A DNA stretch of 64,000 nucleotides, taken from NCBI RefSeq assembly GCF_010726645.1, contig NZ_AP022563.1, positions 4,588,001 to 4,652,000 on the forward strand, read 5' to 3'. The notes beneath the pieces are model-generated. The model worked only from the letters and a program-made list of their open reading frames with translations. It was not told the origin of the DNA and searched no databases. Numbering within the stretch: the first letter of the stretch is position 1; the number at the start of each line of letters is the position of its first letter. The position numbers and the translations under genes are program-made. Origin of the DNA: Mycolicibacterium duvalii. GTDB lineage: Bacteria; Actinomycetota; Actinomycetes; Mycobacteriales; Mycobacteriaceae. Shown piece after piece: positions 1-8,715 of the stretch.

Positions 1-627
1 GAGGTCACCGTCTGCCACACCGGGGTCGAGGCGCTTGCGGTGGCGCGCGACGTCGATCCTGATGTCGTGGTGCTCGACCTCGGGCTTCCCGGTCTCGACG
101 GCGTCGAGGTCTGCCGCCAGTTGCGCACGTTCTCCGACGCCTATGTGGTGATGCTGACCGCACGTGACACCGAGATGGACACCGTCGTCGGCTTGTCGGT
201 CGGCGCCGACGATTACGTGACGAAGCCGTTCAGTCCGCGGGAGCTGGTGGCCCGGATCCGCGCGATGCTACGCCGTCCCCGAGCGGTGGCGACGTCGGCA
301 CCGGCGCCGGCCGAGGTCCCGGCGCCACGGGTGTTCGGCGCGCTCACGATCGATGTCGCGGGCCGACAGGTCGACCTCGACGACGAGCCGATCATGTTGA
401 CGCGCACCGAGTTCGACATACTCGCTGCGTTGTCGTCACGGCCCGCAGTGGTCTGGACCCGCAGGCAGCTCATCGATGCGGTCTGGGGTGAGCCGTGGGT
501 GGGCAACGACCACCTCGTGGATGTCCACATCGGTCATGTGCGGCGCAAACTCGGTGACGATCCATCCGCGCCCCGCTTCGTCGTCACGGTGCGCGGGGTG
601 GGATACCGCATGGGGACCGGTCGATGA
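1..627 (+). CDS. OmpR-family response regulator (5' partial)
   Basis: The reading frame is open from the first base, so the N-terminus, including the acidic pocket of the receiver domain, lies outside the window. The visible 208 residues start inside the receiver domain. The motif VVVLDLGLPGLDG carries the phospho-acceptor Asp (residue 26 of the fragment), followed by MLTA and the switch motif YVTKPFSPREL with its Lys. A winged-helix DNA-binding domain fills the last 100 residues (LTRTEFDILAAL, VRGVGYRMG). The stop overlaps the ATG of the histidine kinase by 4 nt (ATGA), so the two form a two-component pair. The copper-type genes downstream suggest a metal or envelope-stress signal, but that is inference. 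Confidence 0.95.
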   Translation, partial: EVTVCHTGVEALAVARDVDPDVVVLDLGLPGLDGVEVCRQLRTFSDAYVVMLTARDTEMDTVVGLSVGADDYVTKPFSPRELVARIRAMLRRPRAVATSAPAPAEVPAPRVFGALTIDVAGRQVDLDDEPIMLTRTEFDILAALSSRPAVVWTRRQLIDAVWGEPWVGNDHLVDVHIGHVRRKLGDDPSAPRFVVTVRGVGYRMGTGR

Positions 628-1784
628 GGGGACCGGGCGGTTGGGGCCTGCTGCGTCGACTCGTCGTCGCTCAAGGCGTGGTGTTGCTGGCCAGCGGAGC
701 CACCACGTGGCTCGTCGCGATGATCGTCGGGCCACCGCTGTTTCGTGACCACTTGCATCAAGCCGGTGTGCCGCACAACTCGTACGAACAGTTCCATGCC
801 GAGCAGGCCTACCGGCACGCCACGGCGATCGCCATCGTGGTGGCCATCACGGTCGCGGCGTTGACGGCATTCGTGGTGACTCTGTATCTGAGTCGGCGGG
901 TCCGGCGTTCGGTGGCCGAAGTGTCGCGGGCCGCGTCGGACGTGGCCGAAGGGCACTACGACGCGCGTGTGACACCGCCGCGACTCGGCGATGAATTCGA
1001 CGAGCTGGCAGGTGCTTTCAACCAGATGGCACAGCGGCTCCAGGCAGTGGAGTCGACTAGGCGCCGTCTCTTCGGTGATCTGGCTCATGAGATCCGTACC
1101 CCGGTGGCGGTGCTCGAAGCCTACCTGGAAGCAGTCGAGGATCATGTCAAAACCCTTGATTCCCAGACTATTGCGATGTTGCGAGAACAGGCGGACAGGC
1201 TGGTGCGGCTGTCGGCGGATGCCGCGGCCTTGGCGCAAGCCGAAGAGGCGCACGCCACCATCGCCCCGGGGTGGGTCGACCCCGACAGGCTCGTGGACGC
1301 GGTGAGGGCCGCGGTGACCGATCGGTACGCTGCCAAAGGGGTGGCACTGGCCTCACACAGCTCTGGGCCGCACTTCTGGGGTGACAAGCAGCGGTTGGCT
1401 CAGATACTGGCGAACCTGCTCGACAATGCGCTGCGGCACACACCTGCCGGCGGGCACGTCACCGTGACCGCCGCGGTGACCGACGACGACGCGGTCTTCG
1501 TTGTCGCCGATGACGGTGAAGGTGTCGCCGGGGAGCACCTCCCGCATCTGTTCGAGCGCTTCTACCGGGCGGACGCGGCACGCAGTCGCGACCAAGGCGG
1601 AGCGGGCATCGGGCTGGCCATCGCCAAGGCGCTGACCGAAGCTCACGGCGGACGCATCAGTGTGCGTAGCGGTGGTCCGGGTAGCGGGACCACTTTCACG
1701 GTGACCATCCCGAGCCAGCCGGTGTCCGAATCGCGGAACTCCGGCCGGCCGGACGGGCGCGAGCCGGCGGCTACAACGAGCTGA
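624..1784 (+). CDS. Sensor histidine kinase (HAMP-HisKA-HATPase)
   Basis: A 386-residue membrane kinase, partner of the upstream response regulator. It has a first transmembrane segment at about 13-37, a very short extracytoplasmic loop of about 30 residues, a second segment at about 66-90, then HAMP. The H-box DLAHEIRTP places the phosphorylated His at 155. The N-box LANLLDNALRHT, the G1 motif DDGEGV and the G2 motif GGAGIGLAIAK are intact, so the enzyme should be active. The small sensor loop contains two His (H44, H51), which could bind a metal, but this is a guess. The 3' end overlaps the convergent DUF305 gene by 14 nt. Confidence 0.95.
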   Translation: MRGPGGWGLLRRLVVAQGVVLLASGATTWLVAMIVGPPLFRDHLHQAGVPHNSYEQFHAEQAYRHATAIAIVVAITVAALTAFVVTLYLSRRVRRSVAEVSRAASDVAEGHYDARVTPPRLGDEFDELAGAFNQMAQRLQAVESTRRRLFGDLAHEIRTPVAVLEAYLEAVEDHVKTLDSQTIAMLREQADRLVRLSADAAALAQAEEAHATIAPGWVDPDRLVDAVRAAVTDRYAAKGVALASHSSGPHFWGDKQRLAQILANLLDNALRHTPAGGHVTVTAAVTDDDAVFVVADDGEGVAGEHLPHLFERFYRADAARSRDQGGAGIGLAIAKALTEAHGGRISVRSGGPGSGTTFTVTIPSQPVSESRNSGRPDGREPAATTS

Positions 1785-2439
1785 GAACCTGGTTCATGGT
1801 GTCGATCTCCTGCTGTTGGCTGGCGATGATCGACTCGGCGAGTGTCACCGCCTCGGGGAACTCGCCGTTGTCGATCTCGTCCTGTGCCATCGTGATTGCG
1901 CCCTCGTGATGCGCGATCATCTGTGTGAGGAACAGCCTGCTGGCCTCGACGCCCTGTGCGGCCTCCAAGGCCTGGATGTCCTCCGGCGACAGCATTCCCG
2001 CCATACCGGCCATCCCCGGCATCATCGGCCCGCCGTCATCCATCCCGCCGTGGTCCATGCCACCGTGGTGTGGCGTGTCGCCGGGCATGCCCTCCATGTC
2101 GTGGGGGCCCCACTGATCCAGCCAGCCCTGCATCTGCGCGATCTCGGGGCCTTGCGCTGCCTTGATCTGATTCGCCAGGTCGATCACCCGCGGGTCGATG
2201 CCCTGCTTGGCGAGGACGATGTCGCTGATCTGAATGGCCTGCTCGTGGTGAGGAATCATGTGGCGCGCGAACATCATATCGGCCTGATTGTGCGCCACGG
2301 CGGCGTCATCGCTCGAAGTCTGCACAGTTTCGGGAGCGGGCGGGCTTCCCTCATTGTCCGCCGAATTGCCGCACGCGGTGAGCGCCGCAACCATCGCTGC
2401 TGCGGCCACTGTTGCTGACACCACTCTGGACCTGTTCAC
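1771..2439 (-). CDS. DUF305 domain lipoprotein
   Basis: About 222 residues. I chose the GTG at 2439 because GAGAGGA lies about 7 nt upstream and the product then begins with a proper lipoprotein signal: short basic start, hydrophobic core, lipobox LTAC with Cys at 23. A start at 2475 would add 12 unlikely residues. The mature protein has the DUF305 repeats MIPHHEQA and MIAHHEGA, separated by a Met/His/Gly-rich linker (around residues 114-148) typical of extracytoplasmic copper or silver binding. DUF305 proteins are often found with copper-handling genes, matching this neighbourhood. It is convergent with the kinase gene. No biochemical role is established from sequence alone. Confidence 0.88.
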   Translation of the reverse strand: MNRSRVVSATVAAAAMVAALTACGNSADNEGSPPAPETVQTSSDDAAVAHNQADMMFARHMIPHHEQAIQISDIVLAKQGIDPRVIDLANQIKAAQGPEIAQMQGWLDQWGPHDMEGMPGDTPHHGGMDHGGMDDGGPMMPGMAGMAGMLSPEDIQALEAAQGVEASRLFLTQMIAHHEGAITMAQDEIDNGEFPEAVTLAESIIASQQQEIDTMNQVLSSL

Positions 2440-2831
2440 CGAACATCCTCTCGCCAACGGTTTCGACCCCATCAAGCCTCCCCGGACTCCTTAGCGTGGC
2501 TCTAGTCGTTTTCTAAAGATTCGATATAGACGGCGCACGAGACACCGCTGCTCCGACCACAGCCGGTCAGCAAACGTGCCGAGCCGCGGCTCCGCCGGAT
2601 CGCCGCGCGCCCTCTGTACCACTGATGAAGACCGATAACGTGGGTTGTGTCCGTCGCTCGCAACGTCCGGCTCTGCCGGCTCTCCGCGAAAACTATTTAG
2701 TCACACTGAGTTCAGCGCTCATCGGTTACCGGCCGCGTCCACCTGCAGAAAGTCGCGGGCGCGTCACAACTTGACGGCAACTCCGGCGCGGGATCGTAAT
2801 TCGTCGGTCCGCTGCTACAGTCGGCAACATC
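2440..2831. other. Non-coding interval between divergent genes
   Basis: About 390 nt separate the divergent DUF305 and LpqS-like genes. I find no convincing gene here. An extended -10-like element (TGC-TACAGT, 2813-2821) ends 10 nt before the GTG at 2832, which would allow a leaderless or nearly leaderless transcript. No TACCC/GGGTA operator of the type found before the copper ATPase was seen. Confidence 0.5.
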
Positions 2832-3248
2832 GTGATCTGGATTGGTACGAACTCCTCACAACGCCGACGCGGAGTCGTCGCGGTGGTGGTGTTCGCATTC
2901 TGGACCGTCCTGGTCGCCGGGGGCTGGGCGCCGCAGGCGACTGCCCCGGCGACCGAGCACGGCCATCACGCCGTGGCGCCGGCTCCGGCCGGCGCGGCGA
3001 CTTCGTTGTCGGTCGACCATCCGCACGTCTCCCCGGACGATCGGTACTTCGCGGCCGACGCTATGGCCGAAGCAGTGGTACCGCGTGCCGGACTCGCACT
3101 CATCGCGTTCGCGCTCGTCGCCGTCCTGGCTGTGCCTCTGCTCTGGCGGCAGGCCGCGGTAGCCACGGAACGCGGACCACCTCGTCGCACACCCGCATCA
3201 TCCGGCGGCCGAGCTCTGCTCTGCCTGCTGTGCATAGCGCGCCGCTGA
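2832..3248 (+). CDS. LpqS-like small exported/membrane protein
   Basis: A 138-residue protein starting at GTG. It has an N-terminal hydrophobic segment (about 15-32), a His-containing middle (HGHHA near 43, DHPHVSPDD near 62), a second hydrophobic segment (about 86-104) and a basic tail ending in CLLCIARR. The overall pattern, an MIW start, exported His-bearing body and a C-terminal Cys-x-Ala-Arg-Arg end, resembles mycobacterial LpqS, a copper-inducible protein; I recognise this by pattern only. Neighbouring DUF305 and P-type ATPase genes fit a copper role. There is no clear Shine-Dalgarno, consistent with leaderless translation. Confidence 0.6.
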   Translation: MIWIGTNSSQRRRGVVAVVVFAFWTVLVAGGWAPQATAPATEHGHHAVAPAPAGAATSLSVDHPHVSPDDRYFAADAMAEAVVPRAGLALIAFALVAVLAVPLLWRQAAVATERGPPRRTPASSGGRALLCLLCIARR

Positions 3249-3350
3249 CCGGCCAGCGTCAGGTCTCGTCTCTGTAGATGAGGCCGGCGACCGCATCCCG
3301 CCATCAGTAGCCGCGCCAGGTCGCGGCGTGAACAGAAGCGACACACAGCG

Positions 3351-4466
3351 ATGAATCATGTCCTGTCCATTCACTCTGCCCAATACCACCGACCAAGCCC
3401 GCAGTGCCGGCACGGGAGTCACGGTCGGCCGGCGACCATGGTCGGTCACACACCGGTGGTGCGGATCTCGGCGCCGTTCACCGATACCGGTCGCAGCTTC
3501 TGGGCCAAACTCGAAGGGTTCAACCCCGGTGGAATGAAAGACCGGCCGGCGTTGCACATGGTCGAAAAGGCCCGTGCCGCCGGAACCCTGCAGCCGGGCG
3601 CCCGGATCGTCGAATCGACTAGCGGGACTCTGGGATTAGGGCTGGCGCTAGCCGGAACGGTTTACGGTCACCCGGTCACCCTCGTGACCGATCCCGGACT
3701 GGAGCCCTTGATCCAGCGCATGCTCACCGCGTTCGGCGCCCGGGTGGAACTGGTCACCGATCCACATCCGGAGGGTGGCTGGCAACAAGCCCGCCGGGAC
3801 CGCGTCAACCAGATCCTCGCCGCCGACGCTCACGCGTGGCATCCGGATCAGTACAACAACCCGGATAACGTCGAGGCCTATCGCGGATTGGCCCTGGAAT
3901 TGAATGAGCAGCTGGGCCGCATCGACGTCCTGGTCTGTTCGGTAGGGACCGGCGGTCACTCTGCGGGCGTCGCGCGGGTGCTTCGGGAAACCAACCCCGA
4001 CCTCCGGCTGATCGGCGTCGATACAGTGGGTTCGACCATCTTCGGTCAACCCGCAGGCACCCGGCTGATGCGCGGACTCGGCTCGAGCATCTATCCGGGC
4101 AACGTCGACTACAAGGCATTCGATGAAGTCCATTGGGTGGCGCCGGCAGAAGCGGTGTGGGCGTGCCGCACGTTGGCGGCGACCCATTACGCCAGCGGCG
4201 GCTGGAGTGTCGGCGCGGTTGCGCTGGTGGCGGGCTGGGCCGCTCAGCACAGCACACCCGACACAACTGTCGCGGCGATCTTCCCGGACGGGCCGCAGCG
4301 CTACTTCGACACCGTGTACAACGACGAGTACTGCCGTCACCACGGCCTGCTCGAGGAGCCGCCGCCGCAACATCCCATCACCATCGACGATTCACTCGGC
4401 CAGACCGTTGCCAGCTGGAGTCGGTGCACCACCGTCGTCAATCCCAAGGAGGTGACGCGCCGGTGA
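3351..4466 (+). CDS. PLP-dependent cysteine synthase-family enzyme
   Basis: A 371-residue fold-type II PLP enzyme related to CysK/CysM and mycobacterial Cds1-type cysteine desulfhydrases. The Schiff-base Lys is K63 in NPGGMKDRPA, and the phosphate-binding loop is SVGTGGHSAG. The substrate loop reads TSGTLG, where O-acetylserine sulfhydrylases have TSGNTG, so the Asn that contacts the substrate carboxylate is replaced by Thr. This argues for a modified substrate or reaction, perhaps cysteine or sulfide handling. The C-terminus is longer than in CysK. It overlaps the next gene by 4 nt (GTGA), so an MFS transporter is translated with it. Assignment to family is firm; the reaction is not. Confidence 0.8.
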   Translation: MNHVLSIHSAQYHRPSPQCRHGSHGRPATMVGHTPVVRISAPFTDTGRSFWAKLEGFNPGGMKDRPALHMVEKARAAGTLQPGARIVESTSGTLGLGLALAGTVYGHPVTLVTDPGLEPLIQRMLTAFGARVELVTDPHPEGGWQQARRDRVNQILAADAHAWHPDQYNNPDNVEAYRGLALELNEQLGRIDVLVCSVGTGGHSAGVARVLRETNPDLRLIGVDTVGSTIFGQPAGTRLMRGLGSSIYPGNVDYKAFDEVHWVAPAEAVWACRTLAATHYASGGWSVGAVALVAGWAAQHSTPDTTVAAIFPDGPQRYFDTVYNDEYCRHHGLLEEPPPQHPITIDDSLGQTVASWSRCTTVVNPKEVTRR

Positions 4467-5716
4467 ATCTGGCCTCCAGTTTCCGCAGCTTCGGCTGGCC
4501 TAGTCGCCTGCTGATGATCAACCAGTTCGGCATCAACCTCGGCTTCTACATGCTGATGCCCTATCTGGCCGCCTACCTAGCAGGGCCGTTGGGATTGGCC
4601 GCGTGGGCCATCGGCCTGGTGCTCGGCGTCCGGAACTTCTCTCAACAGGGCATGTTCATCGTCGGTGGCACCTTGGCCGACCGGTTGGGCTACAAGCCGC
4701 TGATCGTCGCCGGGTGCGGCCTTCGCACCGTGGGGTTCGCGCTGCTGGTTCTCGCCGACTCACTGCCGGCGTTGCTCATTGCCTCTGCAGCAACGGGTTT
4801 CGCGGGCGCTCTGTTCAACCCGGCCGTGCGCGCCTATCTCGCAGCCGACTCCGGTCCGCGGCGGGTCGAAGCGTTCGCGCTGTTCAACGTGTTCTATCAG
4901 GGGGGCATCCTCGCCGGGCCGCTGGTCGGACTCGCGCTGATGTTCGCCGACTTCCGGACGACGGCCGCTGCCGCAGCGGTGGTGTTCGCCGCCCTGACCG
5001 TCGCGCAGCTGTTCGCCCTGCCCCAACGTGTGGGGGAACCCCCGGCAGAGAAGACGTCGGTCCTGCAGGATTGGCGCGTTGTCGTCACCAACAGATCGTT
5101 CCTGCTGTTCGCCGCGGCGATGATCGGCTCCTACGTGCTGTCCTTCCAGGTCTACCTGGCGCTACCGCTACAGGCCCGCCAGCTCTTCCCCGGCAGCGAC
5201 ACGATCGTCACCGCGATGATCTTCGTGGTGTCCGGGGTGGTGGCGGTGGTCGGTCAGCTGCGCATCACGCGATGGTTCGCCCAGCGGTGGGGCTCCGGGA
5301 GATCGCTGGTGATCGGCATGCTGATCCTCGCGGTGTCGTTCGCGCCACTGATCGCGCTGCCGGACGACTCGCGGGCCGGGCGGGTCGCCGCGGCGGCAGC
5401 GCTGCTGCTGGCCACCGCGATCCTGGCGGTCGGTACGGTCGCGGTCTTCCCCTTCGAAATGGACACCGTGGTCTCGCTGGCCGAAAACCGACTGGTGGGA
5501 ACACATTACGGCTTCTACAACACCGTCGTCGGCGTCGGCATTCTGGGCGGCAATCTCGCCACGGGTGCTCTGATGCAGACGGCACGCGACCTCGGCGCAC
5601 CAGAACTGTTATGGATGCTCCTGAGCGCAATCGGGTTGCTGTCGGCGCTCGCCCTCTACCGACTCGACCGTCGGGGTCGGCTCCGTCCGACGCAGCCCTT
5701 GGCGGGGTCGGTGTAA
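4463..5716 (+). CDS. MFS transporter
   Basis: A 417-residue membrane protein with about 12 predicted transmembrane helices and the MFS loop 2-3 motif GGTLADRLGYKP. The GTG start at 4463 is supported by a strong AAGGAGG 11 nt upstream and by the 4-nt overlap with the enzyme gene before it; the same frame is open further upstream but that part lies inside the preceding gene. Translational coupling suggests it exports or imports a substrate or product of the cysteine-synthase-family enzyme, or a metal chelate. Substrate cannot be read from the sequence. Confidence 0.9.
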   Translation: MNLASSFRSFGWPSRLLMINQFGINLGFYMLMPYLAAYLAGPLGLAAWAIGLVLGVRNFSQQGMFIVGGTLADRLGYKPLIVAGCGLRTVGFALLVLADSLPALLIASAATGFAGALFNPAVRAYLAADSGPRRVEAFALFNVFYQGGILAGPLVGLALMFADFRTTAAAAAVVFAALTVAQLFALPQRVGEPPAEKTSVLQDWRVVVTNRSFLLFAAAMIGSYVLSFQVYLALPLQARQLFPGSDTIVTAMIFVVSGVVAVVGQLRITRWFAQRWGSGRSLVIGMLILAVSFAPLIALPDDSRAGRVAAAAALLLATAILAVGTVAVFPFEMDTVVSLAENRLVGTHYGFYNTVVGVGILGGNLATGALMQTARDLGAPELLWMLLSAIGLLSALALYRLDRRGRLRPTQPLAGSV

Positions 5717-5734
5717 CCGGAAAGGCCATTGCGG

Positions 5735-5753
5735 TATACCCCATGGGGGTATA
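5735..5753. promoter_or_regulatory. CsoR/RicR-type operator before copper ATPase
   Basis: The near-perfect palindrome TATACCCCATGGGGGTATA contains TACCC-N5-GGGTA (5737-5751), which matches the published mycobacterial RicR consensus exactly. It overlaps a -10-like TATAAC (5750-5755) upstream of the P-type ATPase start at 5815, so a bound repressor would block transcription. The sulfide-island sites at 28-30 kb have N4 spacers instead. Confidence 0.8.
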
Positions 5754-5814
5754 ACGTGGCCGTTATCCGCGGCGGATCGGTGATTCGTGGTCCGCTGTTT
5801 CCCAAAGGAGCGAC

Positions 5815-7908
5815 ATGGCACACGGGCACGACAACACCAGCGCAGTGGCCACAGCGACGGCGCACGAGGGTCACAGCGGCCACAGCGGCCATGCGGGCCA
5901 CAGCGGCCATGCGGGCCACGGCGGGCATGGCGATCACGTTGCACAGTTCCGGAAACTGTTCTGGACCAGTCTGATTCTCGCGGTGCCGGTCATTGGTTTC
6001 TCGCCGATGTTCGCGATGCTGATCGGCTATCAGCTCCCCGACGTCGCGGGACTACGTTGGATCGCACCGGTTCTGGGGACGGTGATGTACGCCGTCGGCG
6101 GCCGGCCGTTCCTGACGGGCGCCGTCAGCGAGATCCGTTCGCGCAAACCCGGGATGATGCTGTTGATCGGGTTGGCCATCACCGTCGCCTTCCTGGCCTC
6201 GTGGGGCGCGAGCCTGGGCCTGCTCCATCACGAACTCGAGTTCTGGTGGGAACTGGCGCTGCTCATCGTGATCATGCTGCTCGGCCACTGGGTCGAGATG
6301 CGCTCCCTGGCCCAGACCACTTCTGCGCTGGACTCGTTGGCCGCGCTGCTGCCCGACGAAGCCGAGAAGGTGGAGGGCGACCACACCGTCACCGTGTCGC
6401 CGGCGGACCTGCAGCTCGGTGACATCGTGGTGGTCCGGCCCGGCGGGAGTGTGCCCGCCGACGGCCGCATCGTCGACGGCGGCGCGGACATGGACGAATC
6501 GATGGTCACCGGCGAATCCCGGCCGGTTGCCCGCGGCGTCGGCGATACCGTGACGGCCGGAACCGTCGCCACCGACTCCGGATTGCGCGTGGAGATCACC
6601 GCGACCGGCGACGACACCGCGTTGGCCGGTATCCAACGGCTGGTGTCCGAGGCGCAGAACTCGTCGTCGCGCGCGCAGCGCCTCGCCGACAGGGCAGCAG
6701 GCTGGTTGTTCTGGTTCGCCCTGGTCACCGCGGCGGTCACCGCGGTGGTGTGGACAATCGTCGGCAACCCCGACGCGTCGGTCGTCCGGGCCATCACCGT
6801 GCTGGTCATCGCCTGCCCGCATGCACTGGGCCTGGCGATCCCGCTGGTCGTCTCGATCGCGACCGAACGTTCGGCCCGGGGTGGTGTGCTGATCAAGGAC
6901 CGCCTCGCGATGGAGAGCATGCGCACGGTCGACGCCGTGCTGTTCGACAAGACCGGCACGCTGACCAAAGGCGAACCCACCGTGACCGCGGTCGAGCCGG
7001 TTGGCGGTGTCGAGGCCGACACCGTCCTGACGTTGGCCGCGGCGGCCGAGACCGACAGCGAGCATCCGCTGGCCCGGGCCATCGTCAAGGCCGCCGAGGA
7101 CAAGGGGCTGACCGTGCCCCGCGCCGCGGGCTTCTCCTCATCGCCGGCGGTGGGGGTGACCGCGACCGTCGACGGACACGAAATCCGGGTCGGGGGGCCG
7201 CGCCTGCTGGAAGAGGTTGGCGCACAGGAAGTCACAGCAGCAGGGGGATGGCGTGACGAGGGCGCCATCATCCTGCACGTCCTGCGGGACGGCACGGTGA
7301 TCGGTGGCCTTCGACTGGCCGACGAGGTGCGTGGCGAATCCCGCGAGGCGATCGACGCGCTGCACAAACTCGGCATCGAGGTCGTGATGATCACCGGCGA
7401 CGCCGAGGCCGTCGCACACGCCGTCGGCGCCGAGCTCGGTATTGACCGGGTGTTCGCCGGCGTCCGCCCGGAAGACAAGGCATCCAAAGTCGCCGCGTTG
7501 CAGCAGGAGGGCAAGAAGGTCGCGATGGTCGGCGACGGCGTCAACGACGCGCCGGCGCTGGCGCAGGCCGATGTCGGTATCGCCATCGGCGCCGGCACCG
7601 ACGTCGCGATCGCGTCTGCCGGCGTCATCCTGGCGAGCTCGGACCCGCGCTCGGTGCTCGCGGTGATCGAACTCTCCCGCGCGAGCTACCGCAAGATGAA
7701 GCAGAACCTGTGGTGGGGCGCGGGGTACAACCTGATCGCGGTGCCACTGGCCGCCGGGGTGCTGGCCCCGATCGGGTTCGTGCTGCCCATGTCGGTGGGC
7801 GCGATCCTGATGTCGCTGTCGACGATCGTGGTGGCGCTCAACGCCCAGCTGCTCCGCCGGCTCGACCTGAGCCCGGACGCCAGCACCCGCGCCGTGCTCG
7901 ACCGGTAG
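5815..7908 (+). CDS. Heavy-metal P1B-type ATPase, CopB-like (CPH type)
   Basis: A 697-residue metal-exporting ATPase. The first 45 residues are His-rich (repeated HSGHAGH units) and replace the usual CxxC metal-binding domain. The intramembrane motif is C334-P-H336, which defines the P1B-3/CopB group, associated with Cu2+ or Ag+ export rather than the CPC Cu+ group. Actuator motif VTGES, phosphorylated D378 in DKTGTLTKGEPT, SEHPLA with the nucleotide-binding HP, and hinge GDGVNDAPAL are all present. AAAGGAG precedes the ATG at good distance. The operator at 5735-5753 indicates control by a copper-responsive CsoR-family repressor, which is not encoded next to it. Confidence 0.95.
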   Translation: MAHGHDNTSAVATATAHEGHSGHSGHAGHSGHAGHGGHGDHVAQFRKLFWTSLILAVPVIGFSPMFAMLIGYQLPDVAGLRWIAPVLGTVMYAVGGRPFLTGAVSEIRSRKPGMMLLIGLAITVAFLASWGASLGLLHHELEFWWELALLIVIMLLGHWVEMRSLAQTTSALDSLAALLPDEAEKVEGDHTVTVSPADLQLGDIVVVRPGGSVPADGRIVDGGADMDESMVTGESRPVARGVGDTVTAGTVATDSGLRVEITATGDDTALAGIQRLVSEAQNSSSRAQRLADRAAGWLFWFALVTAAVTAVVWTIVGNPDASVVRAITVLVIACPHALGLAIPLVVSIATERSARGGVLIKDRLAMESMRTVDAVLFDKTGTLTKGEPTVTAVEPVGGVEADTVLTLAAAAETDSEHPLARAIVKAAEDKGLTVPRAAGFSSSPAVGVTATVDGHEIRVGGPRLLEEVGAQEVTAAGGWRDEGAIILHVLRDGTVIGGLRLADEVRGESREAIDALHKLGIEVVMITGDAEAVAHAVGAELGIDRVFAGVRPEDKASKVAALQQEGKKVAMVGDGVNDAPALAQADVGIAIGAGTDVAIASAGVILASSDPRSVLAVIELSRASYRKMKQNLWWGAGYNLIAVPLAAGVLAPIGFVLPMSVGAILMSLSTIVVALNAQLLRRLDLSPDASTRAVLDR
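5871..5938 (+). repeat. In-frame His-rich tandem repeat
   Basis: Short repeats of CACAGCGGCCATGCGGGC and close variants encode HSGHAGH units in the N-terminus of the copper ATPase. This kind of repeat can expand or contract and so change metal-binding capacity. Confidence 0.75.
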
Positions 7909-7924
7909 GACGTGCGGCGACGCC

Positions 7925-8617
7925 TCAGTGCTCGTGGTCGTGATGGGAGTGCGGCGCCGGTTGCGGCGTGTACTGGGGGCCCGGGGGCGGTCCGGCGGGG
8001 TCGCGGAGGGGCGTGACGACGGGTGCCGGGGCGGCCGGCTCACCGACGTGAGCATGCTGAGCATCGGTGTGCTCGACGCCGGACCCGTGGTGGCCGCCAG
8101 GTGACTCCGCGTGGCCGTGGTCGTGCCGGAGCCCCGACGCGACACCGACGGTGGACGCGAGCGTCACCACACCGACCGCGCCCAGCAGCACCATGGCGTT
8201 CGCGAACGCCGGGATCGCCGCGCCACGCAGGCCGCGGTACACCACCCAGCCGGCCCCCATCACCACGTAGATCTGCAGCAGCAGCGCGCACAGGTCGGCG
8301 CCCTGCACCACCTCGGCGGTGCCGGCGTGCGGACCGAACGGCGCCCCGGTGGTGCGGGACACCGTCCACAGCGCGATGGCGCCGACGTTGAGCATGATGC
8401 CGAAGGCCAGCACGGACGGGGTGGTCCGGGCCAGCACCACCAGGGCCCAGAGCAGCTGGCCGAGCGCGAGCGCGACGAAGAACAGTCCCGCCGGCATCCA
8501 CTCGTGCCAGTGCGCCGGTACCACGGCGAAGTGGATGACCGCGGCGCCGAGCGAGGCGAGAGCCGCGAGACGAGCTGCCAGCCTGCTGTCCGTCTTCGCC
8601 GCTGTCCGGGGTGACAT
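7925..8617 (-). CDS. Membrane protein with His-rich tail
   Basis: A 230-residue protein of unknown family, convergent with the copper ATPase and ending 17 nt from it. Five or six hydrophobic helices run from about 14 to 165. Then comes a soluble tail with many His (HDHGHAESPGGHHG, then PHSHHDHEH at the extreme C-terminus) and a Pro-rich linker. The His tail, the conserved His in the first helical hairpin (AHWHEWMP) and the position beside a metal exporter suggest metal binding, but no characterised homologue is recognised. Confidence 0.75.
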   Translation of the reverse strand: MSPRTAAKTDSRLAARLAALASLGAAVIHFAVVPAHWHEWMPAGLFFVALALGQLLWALVVLARTTPSVLAFGIMLNVGAIALWTVSRTTGAPFGPHAGTAEVVQGADLCALLLQIYVVMGAGWVVYRGLRGAAIPAFANAMVLLGAVGVVTLASTVGVASGLRHDHGHAESPGGHHGSGVEHTDAQHAHVGEPAAPAPVVTPLRDPAGPPPGPQYTPQPAPHSHHDHEH

Positions 8618-8715
8618 TCGTCCGATGATGGCAGCAGGCCGTCGATCCGCCTCGGTGTGACATCACATCGCCACCGGACCGAGACTGTGCCGTCATCCGC
8701 GGCTACCCTGCAGAG

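Noticed and set aside
4133..4462. Upstream extension of the MFS gene
   Set aside because: This part is inside the preceding enzyme gene; the GTG at 4463 has a strong ribosome site and coupling overlap.
5871..5938. Possible CRISPR-like or minisatellite array
   Set aside because: The repeats have no unique spacers and lie in frame within the His-rich head of the ATPase.
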